Below, in pieces: positions 8,877 to 16,857 of a stretch of DNA of 61,319 bases. Each line of letters starts with the position of its first letter. Within the stretch, counting starts at the first letter, position 1. This DNA is from Clostridia bacterium (GTDB lineage: Bacteria > Bacillota > Clostridia > Oscillospirales > Acutalibacteraceae). A program made the position numbers and the translations under genes. Below the pieces are notes generated by a model. The model did no database searches. It saw only the letters and a list, made by a program, of their open reading frames with translations, and had not been told where the DNA came from. Where the stretch lies: contig JAFSBZ010000049.1 of NCBI GenBank assembly GCA_017437005.1, positions 1-61,319 on the forward strand. Reading direction: 5' to 3'.

Positions 8877-10337
8877 ATGAAAAACTTTTTTAAGCGTAGT
8901 TTGGCAATAGTTTTATCTTGTGTGCTTGTTTTTGCATTACTTTGCAATTTCAATATACAAGTAAATGCTGCAACTATCGACTATGTTTATGCCGAGGGTA
9001 AATATATTAAAAATTGGGGTATTCGCGAGCAGGTAGCTACGTTTTTATCACCTAATGCAGATGCCTTTTACGAAAAAAATCAAACTTCGTATTCCAAGCT
9101 TGCTGCGCTTTCGGGTAGTAGCGATATTAGTCAGATTCCTTCAAGCGCTCTTTATCAGGAATTACAAAATCTAATGAAGAAAAACCATACATTTATAACC
9201 GATTATGGTTATACACGATATAAATTTCAATATACAGATATTCAAAACAGCGGTAAAGACAGTAGCTCAATTTCATCATTTTATTCGGGTAAAGCCATTG
9301 GTCCTAAATGGGATACGGGTAAAACCTGGAATCGTGAGCACGTTTGGCCCAACAGCAAGGGTGACAAGGCAGGCGATGGAGAAAATGATATTATGATGCT
9401 TCGTCCAACTGCAAGCAGTGAAAACGGCGCTCGTGGAAACAGGGCTTACGGCAAAAGTGCGGGATATTATAATCCAAATATGGAATCGGGCGAGCAACAC
9501 GATTTGCGCGGTGACGTAGCTCGAATTGTGCTTTATCAATATGTTCGTTGGAACTGTATAAATACAGGCTCTAAATATAATTCAAAGGATATTTTTGGTA
9601 CAGCCGGCATTATCGAAAGCAGAGAAATATTGCTCGAATGGAACAAGTCCGATCCCGTTGATACGTGGGAGCTTGGTCGTAACGATTCTGTTCAGTCGAT
9701 AACGGGTACACGTAATGTTTTTGTGGATTATCCTGAACTCGCATTTGTTTTATTTGGTGAACAGGTACCTGCCGACTACACAACTCCGTCAGGCAACGCC
9801 CAAAACGGTGTAACACCACCTGCACAAACACCTGAAAACAACGAGCAGCCAAGCCAAAACAACACACAAAACAATCAAAGCACCCCTCAAAATACAACCC
9901 CAACCGTTACCGCGTGCACACATGCCGGTTCATACAAGGTTGAAGAGGATGCTCCAAGATGTGAAATCGAAGGATATACAGAGGGTAAGTATTGTCCTGA
10001 TTGCAAAAAATACATAAGTGGACGCGTACTTATAGAAGCTACAGGACATAGCTATAGCGGGGACTGTGATGCTGAATGTGATGTGTGCGGTAGCACAAGA
10101 GAAATATCAACCGATGTAGCGCATAAATTCGGCGATGATAATGTTTGTACCGTGTGTGGTATAGAAAATATTGATAAAGCTGATACAAATCAACAAGACA
10201 CAAGCGCCGATGTAAGCGATACTTCAAACGGCGCTTGGGGATGGATAATAATTGCAGGCGGAATTTTAGTTGTAGCAGTCGGAGTAACATTGATAATAAT
10301 TTACCGTGATAAAATATGGCCTAAGGATGTTGAATAA
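8877..10337 (+). CDS. Secreted, membrane-anchored endonuclease I-family nuclease
   Basis: The 486-residue paralogue of the preceding nuclease has a signal peptide (about 1-32), a catalytic domain to about residue 305 with NREHVWPNSKG, and a Gln/Asn/Thr/Pro-rich linker. A Cys-rich module follows (CPDCKKY, CDAECDVCG, CTVCGIEN), then a single membrane helix (about 453-478, WIIIAGGILVVAVGV) with a short positively charged tail. It lacks a dockerin: the helix should hold it on the outer face of the membrane. The role is probably degradation of extracellular nucleic acid for nutrients; this is inference. It has its own promoter and terminator, so it is not co-transcribed with the upstream paralogue. 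Confidence 0.87.
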   Translation: MKNFFKRSLAIVLSCVLVFALLCNFNIQVNAATIDYVYAEGKYIKNWGIREQVATFLSPNADAFYEKNQTSYSKLAALSGSSDISQIPSSALYQELQNLMKKNHTFITDYGYTRYKFQYTDIQNSGKDSSSISSFYSGKAIGPKWDTGKTWNREHVWPNSKGDKAGDGENDIMMLRPTASSENGARGNRAYGKSAGYYNPNMESGEQHDLRGDVARIVLYQYVRWNCINTGSKYNSKDIFGTAGIIESREILLEWNKSDPVDTWELGRNDSVQSITGTRNVFVDYPELAFVLFGEQVPADYTTPSGNAQNGVTPPAQTPENNEQPSQNNTQNNQSTPQNTTPTVTACTHAGSYKVEEDAPRCEIEGYTEGKYCPDCKKYISGRVLIEATGHSYSGDCDAECDVCGSTREISTDVAHKFGDDNVCTVCGIENIDKADTNQQDTSADVSDTSNGAWGWIIIAGGILVVAVGVTLIIIYRDKIWPKDVE

Positions 10338-10342
10338 CTAAA

Positions 10343-10378
10343 AAAGAAGTCATACCAAAAGGTATGACTTCTTTTTTT
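10343..10378 (+). terminator. Terminator after the second nuclease gene
   Basis: A 12-bp perfect stem (AGAAGTCATACC with GGTATGACTTCT, loop AAAA) is followed by T7. Confidence 0.9.
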
Positions 10379-10448
10379 GGAAGGTCTGAAGGAATTCGCT
10401 GCCTTTTAAAAGTTAAAGGGTATATGTTTGAACTCATATTCATTTTAA

Positions 10449-10627
10449 ATGAAATCGTTTTGCTAACGCTCACGATGAAATCCAAAACAAGTTTTGGATG
10501 AAATTTTTGGCCAAAGCAAAAAATGAAATAAAATTTGCCTTCAAAACATTTGGCGCAAGCCAAATATTTCATACGCGAAAGCGTATTTCATCGCAAGGCG
10601 ATTTCACTCGCCGTGAGGCGAATTTCA
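10449..10627. repeat. Hairpin array A: short palindromes joined by ATGAAAT/ATTTCAT
   Basis: This non-coding stretch consists of successive small palindromes with different stems, joined by a constant linker. Clear units are 10480-10499 (ATCCAAAAC/GTTTTGGAT), 10548-10565 (ATTTGGC/GCCAAAT), 10571-10586 (ATACGC/GCGTAT), 10590-10602 (ATCGC/GCGAT) and 10608-10621 (TCGCC/GGCGA), with weaker ones at 10454-10476 and 10504-10526. The linker reads ATGAAAT in the left part and its reverse complement ATTTCAT in the right part. It lies between the nuclease gene terminator and the downstream end of a minus-strand gene pair. 10379-10448 and 10664-10721 show nothing I can name. Confidence 0.8.
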
Positions 10628-10629
10628 TT

Positions 10630-10663
10630 GAAAAAGACCAAGTCAATTGACTTGGTCTTTTTC
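10630..10663 (-). terminator. Perfect 34-bp palindrome, terminator of the two-gene cassette
   Basis: The sequence GAAAAAGACCAAGTCAA is followed directly by its exact reverse complement, so both strands end in a T run. It lies downstream of the minus-strand pair ending at 10722 and abuts hairpin array A. Confidence 0.7.
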
Positions 10664-10721
10664 TGCCTAAAAGTAACCAAACGGAGCAGAATCGAGGTAA
10701 AAGTAAGCAAAAGTACACCTA

Positions 10722-11135
10722 TTATCTGTCAACTTCTGCTCGTTCGAATTTTATTTTGAATGTAAATTCCTCGGGATAAGCATCAAAATCTTGTAAATCA
10801 ATTTCTAAAGTATAGTATTTACCGTGATCAACAAGTCTGTCTGCTAACCACCAAACTTTATCTCTGCCTTCTAAAGAAATATCCTCGGTCAGAATCCTAT
10901 AATTGAAAAGACGAATCTCTTTCACCTCATTGTCATATAGCGCACCCTTTGCGTTAATTCTCAAGGTTATGAGGTTTCGATTGTATATATTCTTTTCGCC
11001 AACAAATTTATTATAATCGAAAGGAAATTCAAATGATTCTGTACCTATAATACAAGCGTCATGTAAACCACTAATCCAATACCATTCCGGAGGATTGTCA
11101 GGATAATTTGAAATATACACTTTACCTTTTGACAT
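10722..11135 (-). CDS. Unknown 137-residue protein, second gene of the cassette
   Basis: The protein is acidic, with an N-terminal part rich in aromatic residues (NPPEWYWISGLHDACI) and a beta-rich remainder ending FKIKFERAEVDR. It has no signal peptide or membrane helix and I do not recognise a family. The ATG at 11135 is fixed by AAGGAG seven bases upstream and overlaps the end of the upstream four-helix-bundle gene by 14 bases, so the two are probably translationally coupled and function together. A 166-residue reading from an earlier start would run through the SD and is unlikely. The pair is enclosed by hairpin arrays A and B. Confidence 0.75.
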   Translation of the reverse strand: MSKGKVYISNYPDNPPEWYWISGLHDACIIGTESFEFPFDYNKFVGEKNIYNRNLITLRINAKGALYDNEVKEIRLFNYRILTEDISLEGRDKVWWLADRLVDHGKYYTLEIDLQDFDAYPEEFTFKIKFERAEVDR

Positions 11136-11478
11136 CTTTATTCTCCTTAGCGGTGTTGATAGAGGAGATGAGCATTCTGCGAATTGAACCACAATTGTGT
11201 AAAACTGTCTTTGCAACGTCACCGGAAATCAAACCTGCTTTTTGAGCTATTTCAATCCAATATTCTGTCTCATAACATTCTTTTAATGCAATCTGTAACT
11301 TAGCAATAAAATCGGGACGGCTGTGCGCGTATTTCGCTTCACGGATATTTGCTCCAATACTCGTTCCGCTTCTTTCAAGCTGATTAGATAATGAATAGTG
11401 TCCCTTGATGTTATCGGTCAGCTTCAATATTTGAATCGCAAATTTTGTAGATAAATCCGCCAATTTGTTTTCAGCCAT
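11122..11478 (-). CDS. Four-helix-bundle protein (S23 / Avd-like family)
   Basis: The 118-residue protein matches the four-helix-bundle family that includes proteins encoded in 23S rRNA intervening sequences and the accessory Avd protein of diversity-generating retroelements. The signature is SNQLERSGTSIGANIREA followed by FIAKLQIALKECYETEYWIE. Members form basic pentameric barrels that can bind nucleic acid. No reverse transcriptase, rRNA gene or variable-repeat target is visible nearby. The ATG at 11478 is eight bases after AGAGG; two earlier starts overlap that SD. It heads a two-gene unit whose -35 box touches hairpin array B. The function in this setting is unknown. Confidence 0.85.
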   Translation of the reverse strand: MAENKLADLSTKFAIQILKLTDNIKGHYSLSNQLERSGTSIGANIREAKYAHSRPDFIAKLQIALKECYETEYWIEIAQKAGLISGDVAKTVLHNCGSIRRMLISSINTAKENKDVKR

Positions 11479-11499
11479 CACCATCACCTCTTTGAATAT

Positions 11500-11528
11500 A
11501 TTATATCACATATTCTAACGATTTTCAA
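11500..11528 (-). promoter_or_regulatory. Promoter of the two-gene cassette
   Basis: On the minus strand TTGAAA (11523-11528) and TATAAT (11500-11505) are separated by 17 bases. The -35 box is formed by the outermost bases of hairpin array B (ATTTCATTGAAAA). Confidence 0.6.
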
Positions 11529-11690
11529 TGAAATCGCGCAAAGCGCGATGAAATCCTCACTCCGCTCGGATGAAATCTGCTAACGCAGATGAAATCAAAT
11601 CCACCCACCCGCCGTCGAGGCGGATTTCATCCCCGTAGGGGATTTCATCATCGGAGATGATTTCACCCATCCGAAAGGGTGGATTTAGTT
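11528..11690. repeat. Hairpin array B: short palindromes joined by GATGAAATC/GATTTCATC
   Basis: Seven successive palindromes with different stems share one linker. They are 11533-11549 (ATCGCGC/GCGCGAT), 11553-11571 (ATCC/GGAT), 11575-11590 (ATCTGC/GCAGAT), 11609-11623 (CCGCC/GGCGG), 11629-11643 (ATCCCC/GGGGAT), 11647-11661 (ATCATC/GATGAT) and 11664-11681 (CACCC/GGGTG). The linker reads GAAAT in the first three and ATTTC afterwards. A 10-bp inverted pair, AAATCCACCC (11597-11606) and GGGTGGATTT (11677-11686), encloses the second half. The array lies between the promoter of the two-gene cassette and the tRNA-Gly terminator. Confidence 0.85.
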
Positions 11691-11735
11691 GAAAAGAAAC
11701 ACCATTTGTCCGGTAGACAAATGGTGTTTCTTTTC
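11691..11735. terminator. Long perfect hairpin, terminator of tRNA-Gly
   Basis: A 20-bp perfect stem (11691-11710 with 11716-11735) with a five-base loop has GAAAAG at the left and CTTTTC at the right, so T runs follow on both strands. It directly follows the 3' end of the minus-strand tRNA-Gly. Confidence 0.8.
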
Positions 11736-11810
11736 TGGAGCAGGTGATGGGAATCGAACCCACATAGCCAGCTTGGAAGGCTGGAATTCTAGCCATTGAA
11801 CTACACCTGC
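11736..11810 (-). tRNA. tRNA-Gly (anticodon TCC)
   Basis: Read on the minus strand, acceptor arms GCAGGTG/CACCTGC, a D-arm (GTTCAATGGCTAGAAT), anticodon stem CCAGC/GCTGG with loop CTTCCAA (anticodon TCC) and a T-arm with TTCGATT are all present. The CCA end is encoded. Confidence 0.95.
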
Positions 11811-11826
11811 ATATTTAACGGGGTAT

Positions 11827-11855
11827 ATAATAACACAAAAAATCTGTACAGTCAA
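11827..11855 (-). promoter_or_regulatory. Promoter of tRNA-Gly
   Basis: On the minus strand TTGACT (11850-11855) and TATTAT (11827-11832) are separated by 17 bases, just upstream of the tRNA. Confidence 0.65.
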
Positions 11856-11908
11856 GACTTTTCTTAAAAAAATTTAATTATATTTTATTGTATATTTATA
11901 TATAATAA

Positions 11909-11937
11909 TTGACATTTTGCACGATTTTTGATATAAT
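11909..11937 (+). promoter_or_regulatory. Consensus sigma-A promoter of the yicC operon
   Basis: A perfect TTGACA (11909-11914) and a perfect TATAAT (11932-11937) have exactly 17 bases between them. It is the only clear promoter before the long collinear run ending at 29287. Confidence 0.8.
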
Positions 11938-11977
11938 ACAATGAATTAAAATACGATTATTATGCGTGGTGGATTAT

Positions 11978-12856
11978 ATGGTTACAAGTATGACAGGTTT
12001 TGGTCGTGGTAAAGTTTGCGAGCCTGATTTTAATATTACAGTTGAAATAAAATCGGTTAATCACAAATATTTTGAATACAGTTCACGAATGCCTCGTTCA
12101 TTTCAATTTATTGATGATTCGCTTAAAACTCTTTGTCAGCAAAAAATATCTCGCGGCAAGGTAGAGCTAAATGTTCAGTTTGAAGATATTTCTTCAAATT
12201 CTATTGAACTTTCGGTAAATACCGCTTATGCCGATGCATACATAAAGGCATTGCATAAATTTGCAAAGGATTATAAATTAAAAGACGATATAAAAGCTTC
12301 ATCAATAGTTGGAAATACCGAAATTTTTACAGTAAGAAAACGTGATATTGATGAAGAACTTATAAAATCAGCCGTTATTACTGCAGCTACCGAAGCTCTT
12401 GACAATTTTGTTTCAGCCAGAGCGGTTGAGGGTTCTCGTTTGGTCAGTGATATAAAAAGCAGGGCGGATTTTATATTAACTCAGGTAGAATTTATCGAAC
12501 AGCGCTCACCGCAAACTGTACGTGAGTATCGCGAAAAAATCGAGACACGTATGCGCGAGCTTATAGAGGATGTTCAGATTGATGAGTCTCGACTTATAAC
12601 AGAAACCGCAATTTTTGCCGATAAAATAGCGGTTGCGGAAGAAACGGTACGTCTTCGCAGTCATATTGCTTCGCTTTGCACTATGCTTGATGACGGCGGT
12701 GTTGTTGGTCGAAAGCTTGATTTTTTGGTTCAAGAAATGAATCGCGAGACAAATACTATCGGTTCTAAATGTCAGGATATTGAAATCACAAAGGTTGTGG
12801 TTGACATTAAGTCCGAGATAGAAAAAATTCGCGAACAAATTCAAAATATTGAATAA
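11978..12856 (+). CDS. YicC/YloC-family endoribonuclease
   Basis: The 292-residue protein begins with the family hallmark SMTGFGRG, has the conserved [12 protein letters not shown] and a C-terminal [20 protein letters not shown] segment typical of YicC/YloC, metal-dependent ribonucleases that act on structured RNA. Length agrees with the family (about 290). The ATG at 11978 has GGTGG a few bases upstream; an earlier GTG overlaps that SD. The order yicC-remA-gmk-rpoZ-priA-def-fmt is the classical Firmicutes arrangement. It is the first gene of the long operon. Confidence 0.93.
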   Translation: MVTSMTGFGRGKVCEPDFNITVEIKSVNHKYFEYSSRMPRSFQFIDDSLKTLCQQKISRGKVELNVQFEDISSNSIELSVNTAYADAYIKALHKFAKDYKLKDDIKASSIVGNTEIFTVRKRDIDEELIKSAVITAATEALDNFVSARAVEGSRLVSDIKSRADFILTQVEFIEQRSPQTVREYREKIETRMRELIEDVQIDESRLITETAIFADKIAVAEETVRLRSHIASLCTMLDDGGVVGRKLDFLVQEMNRETNTIGSKCQDIEITKVVVDIKSEIEKIREQIQNIE

Positions 12857-12867
12857 GAGGTAACCTT

Positions 12868-13137
12868 ATGAGACTTGTAAATATAGGTTTTGGTAACCTT
12901 GTATCTGCCAATAGAATGATTGCAATAGTTAGTCCGGAATCAGCTCCTATAAAGCGTATTATTCAAGATGCAAAGGAGCGAGGAACTCTTATTGATGCTA
13001 CTCACGGCAGAAGAACACGCGCGGTTATTATTACTGACAGTGACCATATTATATTAAGTTATTTGCAATCCGAAACGGTTGCAAATAGAATAAGTGACGA
13101 AAATGCAGTAGATGATGAGGAGGACACCGATGAATAA
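12868..13137 (+). CDS. remA: RemA-family regulator (DUF370)
   Basis: The 89-residue protein starts [20 protein letters not shown] and contains [20 protein letters not shown], both diagnostic of RemA/YlzA. In Bacillus RemA is a DNA-binding activator of extracellular matrix genes and osmoprotectant uptake. A polysaccharide cluster lies 18 kb downstream, but regulation of it by this protein is inference only. The acidic C-terminal tail (DDEEDTDE) overlaps the start of gmk by eight bases. Confidence 0.93.
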   Translation: MRLVNIGFGNLVSANRMIAIVSPESAPIKRIIQDAKERGTLIDATHGRRTRAVIITDSDHIILSYLQSETVANRISDENAVDDEEDTDE

Positions 13138-13735
13138 AGGAAGAGTATATATTATATCCGGTCCGTCAGGTACGGGTAAAGATACCTTGATGAAAAAATT
13201 ATTTGAAAAATTACCCGAGCTTGCTTTTTCAATCTCGTCAATTACAAGACCAATTCGCTCGGATGAGGTCCCCGGTGAAAAATATAACTTTATTTCACAT
13301 GAGCAATTTGAAAAAATGCTTGCAGAGGATGAATTTCTTGAGCATAATTTATACGTTGGTAACTATTACGGTACTCCTAAAACACCTGTTTTAAAGTGTA
13401 TTGAAAAAGGTCAGGATATTTTGATAGAGGTAGACGTTAACGGCGCCGCACAAATACGTGAAAAAATGCCCGATGTTGTAACTATTTTCATACTGCCTCC
13501 TTCACTTGAAGAGTTAAAAAGACGTTTAACAAGCCGCGGTACAGATAGTCCCGAGGTTATAGAAAAACGCTTAAACGAGGCTTTAAGAGAAATTGAAGGC
13601 TCGGTAGATTACGATTTTGTTGTTGTTAACGACAAGCTTGAGAAAGCCGTTGATGATTTTATAAACATTTTATCGGTTGATAAATGTAAAACCGAGTTAA
13701 ATTTAGGCTTAATAAATAAAATTTTAAATAAGTAA
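13130..13735 (+). CDS. gmk: Guanylate kinase
   Basis: The 201-residue enzyme phosphorylates GMP to GDP with ATP. The P-loop [10 protein letters not shown] (about 11-20), [19 protein letters not shown] (GMP-binding) and [13 protein letters not shown] are present. The ATG at 13130 follows a GAGGAGG SD and overlaps remA, indicating coupling. Size and order are standard. Confidence 0.96.
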   Translation: MNKGRVYIISGPSGTGKDTLMKKLFEKLPELAFSISSITRPIRSDEVPGEKYNFISHEQFEKMLAEDEFLEHNLYVGNYYGTPKTPVLKCIEKGQDILIEVDVNGAAQIREKMPDVVTIFILPPSLEELKRRLTSRGTDSPEVIEKRLNEALREIEGSVDYDFVVVNDKLEKAVDDFINILSVDKCKTELNLGLINKILNK

Positions 13736-13756
13736 TTTTGAAAGGAACTGTCAACT

Positions 13757-13939
13757 ATGTTAAATCCCGCAATTGGAAAGCTTATCGAATCTTATGAAAA
13801 TCGCTACGGTCTTGTAACCGAGATTGCAAACTGTGCACGTGAAATTTCTGCCGAAGCAGAAGAAGGTAAAGAAATTTTACTTGAAAAACCTGTAAGCATT
13901 GCGATTAATAAAATCGCTGCAGAAAAAAATCTTATCTAA
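13757..13939 (+). CDS. rpoZ: RNA polymerase omega subunit
   Basis: The 60-residue protein has the omega core: MLNPAIGKLI, then YGLVTEIANCAREISAEA and KPVSIAINKIA. It binds the beta-prime C-terminus and helps RNA polymerase assembly. It is slightly short for the family (about 65-75) but sits in the conserved gmk-rpoZ-priA position with GAAAGGA upstream. Confidence 0.93.
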   Translation: MLNPAIGKLIESYENRYGLVTEIANCAREISAEAEEGKEILLEKPVSIAINKIAAEKNLI

Positions 13940-13970
13940 GTCAATTTTATATTAAAAAGGGGGGTTCGGT

Positions 13971-16391
13971 ATGTATCGTTTGGTTGCAGAAATTGTAATA
14001 GACGGTGCTGCCGGCTCTTTTGATAAGTGCTACACCTATGCAATACCTTCAGCTTTTGTCGCAAAAGCAAAGCCCGGATGTCGAGTAACTATTCCGTTTG
14101 GTAAAGGTAACATAAAAAAGCAAGGAATGATTTTAAGCGTTTTTGAGGGGGAAACCACCGAAAAAACCAAAGAAATATACTCCGTTACCGATAATGAACC
14201 AATACTGAACGATGAAATGATAAAAATGTGTAAATGGCTCAAATCACACGTATTTTGCACCTATTTTGATGCTATACACGCTATGCTACCTGCAGGGCTT
14301 AATTACAAGCTTAATGATTATTACTCGGTAAATGAGGAATTTTGTTCGCCTTCGTTTTTATCGGAAAGCGAAAGAGAAGTTTTTGATTTTTTGACAAAAT
14401 CGGGTGAACAACCGCTAAAAAAAATAGAACAGATTTATCCAAATGCTAATGAAATACTTGCTTCATTGTATGAAAAAGAAGCGGTTGTAAAAAACCAGAT
14501 TCCTATACGTAGGATGCAGGATATGACTCGTCGTTGGGTAAAAATTAATGCCGATTCTACAATCCCAAAGCTTACCGAACGACAGCAAGAAATATATGAT
14601 ATTGTTGATGCGGCGGGTAGTGTGTCGGTAAAAGAACTACAGTATTTTACGGGTGTTTCAGCCTCGGTTATTAATTCTCTTGAAAAAAAAGGAGTTTTAA
14701 TATCCTTTGAAAAACAAGAATTTCGTTTACCGCATATCAGTAGTAACTATATAGATCGCGAAAAGATTGTGCTTACCGATGAACAACAACAAGCCTATGA
14801 GGGTTTATTGTCACTTACAAATTCATCGCAAGGCGAGGCGGCGCTTTTATACGGTGTTACAGGCAGTGGAAAAACAAAGGTTTTTTTAAAGCTTGTAGAT
14901 GATGTTTCTTCGCGCGGTGAAGGTGTTATTATTATGGTGCCCGAGATTGCGCTTACACCTCAAATGATTAAGATATTCAGTTCGCGTTATGGCAGTAAAA
15001 TAGCAATTTTTCACAGCGCTATGTCCTTGGGTGCTCGAATGGACGAGTGGACGCGTATAAAACAGGGCAAGGCGCTTATTGCTATTGGTACTCGTAGCGC
15101 AATTTTTGCTCCGTTTGAAAAACTTGGACTTATCGTTATTGACGAAGAACAAGAACACACATATAAATCTGAAAAATCACCGCGTTTTCACGCGCGTGAG
15201 TTGGCAAAATTTAGAGCCATATATCACAAATGCTTGCTTTGTCTTGCGTCGGCTACGCCTTCAATAGAAAGCTATAGCTCGGCGCTTATTGGTAAATATA
15301 AATTATTTACCTTAAAAAAACGTTACGGTAATGCAGCACTTCCTGATGTTTGCCTTGTAGATATGCGAAAGGAATTATCTGACGGTAACTCATCAGATAT
15401 CAGCCGTGAGCTCGCTATAAAAATATCTGATGCATTAGAGCAAAAAAAGCAGTCGATTATTTTGCTGAACCGCCGTGGGCATAACACATACGTCAGTTGC
15501 AGTAGTTGTGGCTGGGTAGCAAGCTGTGAAAATTGCAGCATTTCACTTACGTATCATTCTGCAAACCGACGTTTGATGTGTCATTATTGCGGTGCATCAC
15601 ACCCAATACCTAAAAAATGTCCCGAATGTGATGGCGAGTTTTTTCATTTTTCGGGTTCGGGTACGCAAAAGCTTGAGGAAGAATTAAAACTACTTTTTCC
15701 AAATGCACGAATTTTAAGGCTTGATGCCGACAGTACCCTGTCACGTGATTCGTATTCAAACTATCTTACTGCGTTTGCAAATGGCGAATACGATATTATG
15801 CTTGGAACTCAAATGGTAGCAAAGGGACTTGATTTTCCAAACGTTACCGTTGTGGGTGTTATAGGCGCCGACAGAGCGCTTTACAGTGATGATTTTCGTG
15901 GTTATGAACGCACCTTTGCTTTGCTTACGCAGGTTGTTGGCAGGGCAGGTAGAGCGCAAAATGCGGGTGTTGCTGTAATACAAACTAATGATACCGATAA
16001 TAATATAATCACACTTGCGCAATCTCAGGATTATGATGCTTTTTTTGAAGAAGAGATTAAAAATCGCAAGCTGATGGTTTTTCCGCCATACTGTGATATT
16101 TGTATGATTTATGTGCAGTCGTATGACAGCGGTATTGCGAGCGAAACGATATATGAGGTGTTTAACAACATTAAACAGGCAATTTCAGGTGATTACAGTG
16201 ACGTTAAACTTATGATTTTAGGTCCTGCGCCTGCATCGGTGCCAAAGGTTAATAATAAATATCGTTATCGTATTATAATAAAGGCAAAAAACAGTTCGCG
16301 TTTTAGAGAAATGATACGCGTTGCAACTGATATAAAATTAAAAAGAGATACTTACATCGGGGTGGATATTAATCCCGAGAATATAATCTAA
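13971..16391 (+). CDS. priA: Primosomal replication-restart helicase PriA
   Basis: The 806-residue DNA helicase binds stalled forks and reloads the replisome. Visible are the N-terminal DNA-binding domain, Walker A GVTGSGKTK, motif II VIDEEQEHTYKSE, ARELAKFRA, the zinc-binding Cys pairs (CSSCGW, CENCS, CHYCG, CPEC) and motif V/VI GTQMVAKGLDFPNV and QVVGRAGRA. Motif II has Gln where many PriA proteins have His (DEEH); I believe this variant is common in Clostridia. The start has a GGGGGG-type SD. It is complete. Confidence 0.95.
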   Translation: MYRLVAEIVIDGAAGSFDKCYTYAIPSAFVAKAKPGCRVTIPFGKGNIKKQGMILSVFEGETTEKTKEIYSVTDNEPILNDEMIKMCKWLKSHVFCTYFDAIHAMLPAGLNYKLNDYYSVNEEFCSPSFLSESEREVFDFLTKSGEQPLKKIEQIYPNANEILASLYEKEAVVKNQIPIRRMQDMTRRWVKINADSTIPKLTERQQEIYDIVDAAGSVSVKELQYFTGVSASVINSLEKKGVLISFEKQEFRLPHISSNYIDREKIVLTDEQQQAYEGLLSLTNSSQGEAALLYGVTGSGKTKVFLKLVDDVSSRGEGVIIMVPEIALTPQMIKIFSSRYGSKIAIFHSAMSLGARMDEWTRIKQGKALIAIGTRSAIFAPFEKLGLIVIDEEQEHTYKSEKSPRFHARELAKFRAIYHKCLLCLASATPSIESYSSALIGKYKLFTLKKRYGNAALPDVCLVDMRKELSDGNSSDISRELAIKISDALEQKKQSIILLNRRGHNTYVSCSSCGWVASCENCSISLTYHSANRRLMCHYCGASHPIPKKCPECDGEFFHFSGSGTQKLEEELKLLFPNARILRLDADSTLSRDSYSNYLTAFANGEYDIMLGTQMVAKGLDFPNVTVVGVIGADRALYSDDFRGYERTFALLTQVVGRAGRAQNAGVAVIQTNDTDNNIITLAQSQDYDAFFEEEIKNRKLMVFPPYCDICMIYVQSYDSGIASETIYEVFNNIKQAISGDYSDVKLMILGPAPASVPKVNNKYRYRIIIKAKNSSRFREMIRVATDIKLKRDTYIGVDINPENII

Positions 16392-16403
16392 AAGAGGAAA
16401 ACT

Positions 16404-16853
16404 ATGGCAAAAAGAAATATTGTAAAAATAGGTGATGACGTACTGCGCAAGGTATGCCGTACCCAGCTTACATTCGACGAAAGACTTCACCAAACACTTG
16501 ATGATATGCGTGAAACTATGTATGATGCCGAAGGCGTAGGCCTTGCTGCACCACAGGTTGGCATTTTACGTAGGTATTGTGTAATTGATATTGGTGAGGG
16601 AATTATAGAACTTATAAACCCTGTAATATTTGAAAAAAGTGAAGAGACACAAACAGGTAACGAGGGTTGCCTTTCAATACCCGACAGAAGCGAAGTTGTT
16701 ACCAGACCTATGAAGGTTAGTGTTCGTGCTCAAAACCGCTATGGTGAGAATATAGTTGTTACGGGTGAGGGTCTTATGGCTCGCGCACTTTGTCACGAGA
16801 TAGAGCATCTTGACGGTGTGCTTTATATTGACCACGCAAAAAGGAGTAAATAA
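16404..16853 (+). CDS. def: Peptide deformylase
   Basis: The 149-residue metalloenzyme removes the N-formyl group from new proteins. All three motifs are intact: GVGLAAPQVG (Gln51), EGCLSIP (Cys89) and HEIEHLDG (His131, Glu132, His135). It pairs functionally and by position with fmt immediately downstream. Confidence 0.96.
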   Translation: MAKRNIVKIGDDVLRKVCRTQLTFDERLHQTLDDMRETMYDAEGVGLAAPQVGILRRYCVIDIGEGIIELINPVIFEKSEETQTGNEGCLSIPDRSEVVTRPMKVSVRAQNRYGENIVVTGEGLMARALCHEIEHLDGVLYIDHAKRSK

Positions 16854-16857
16854 TTTA

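Noticed and set aside
11122-11478. Avd of a diversity-generating retroelement
   Set aside because: No reverse transcriptase, template repeat or variable repeat is visible in the window, so only the fold relationship is claimed.
10449-11690. CRISPR array
   Set aside because: The regularly recurring short linkers look repeat-like, but the intervening pieces are palindromes of variable length, the linker flips orientation, and no cas gene is present.
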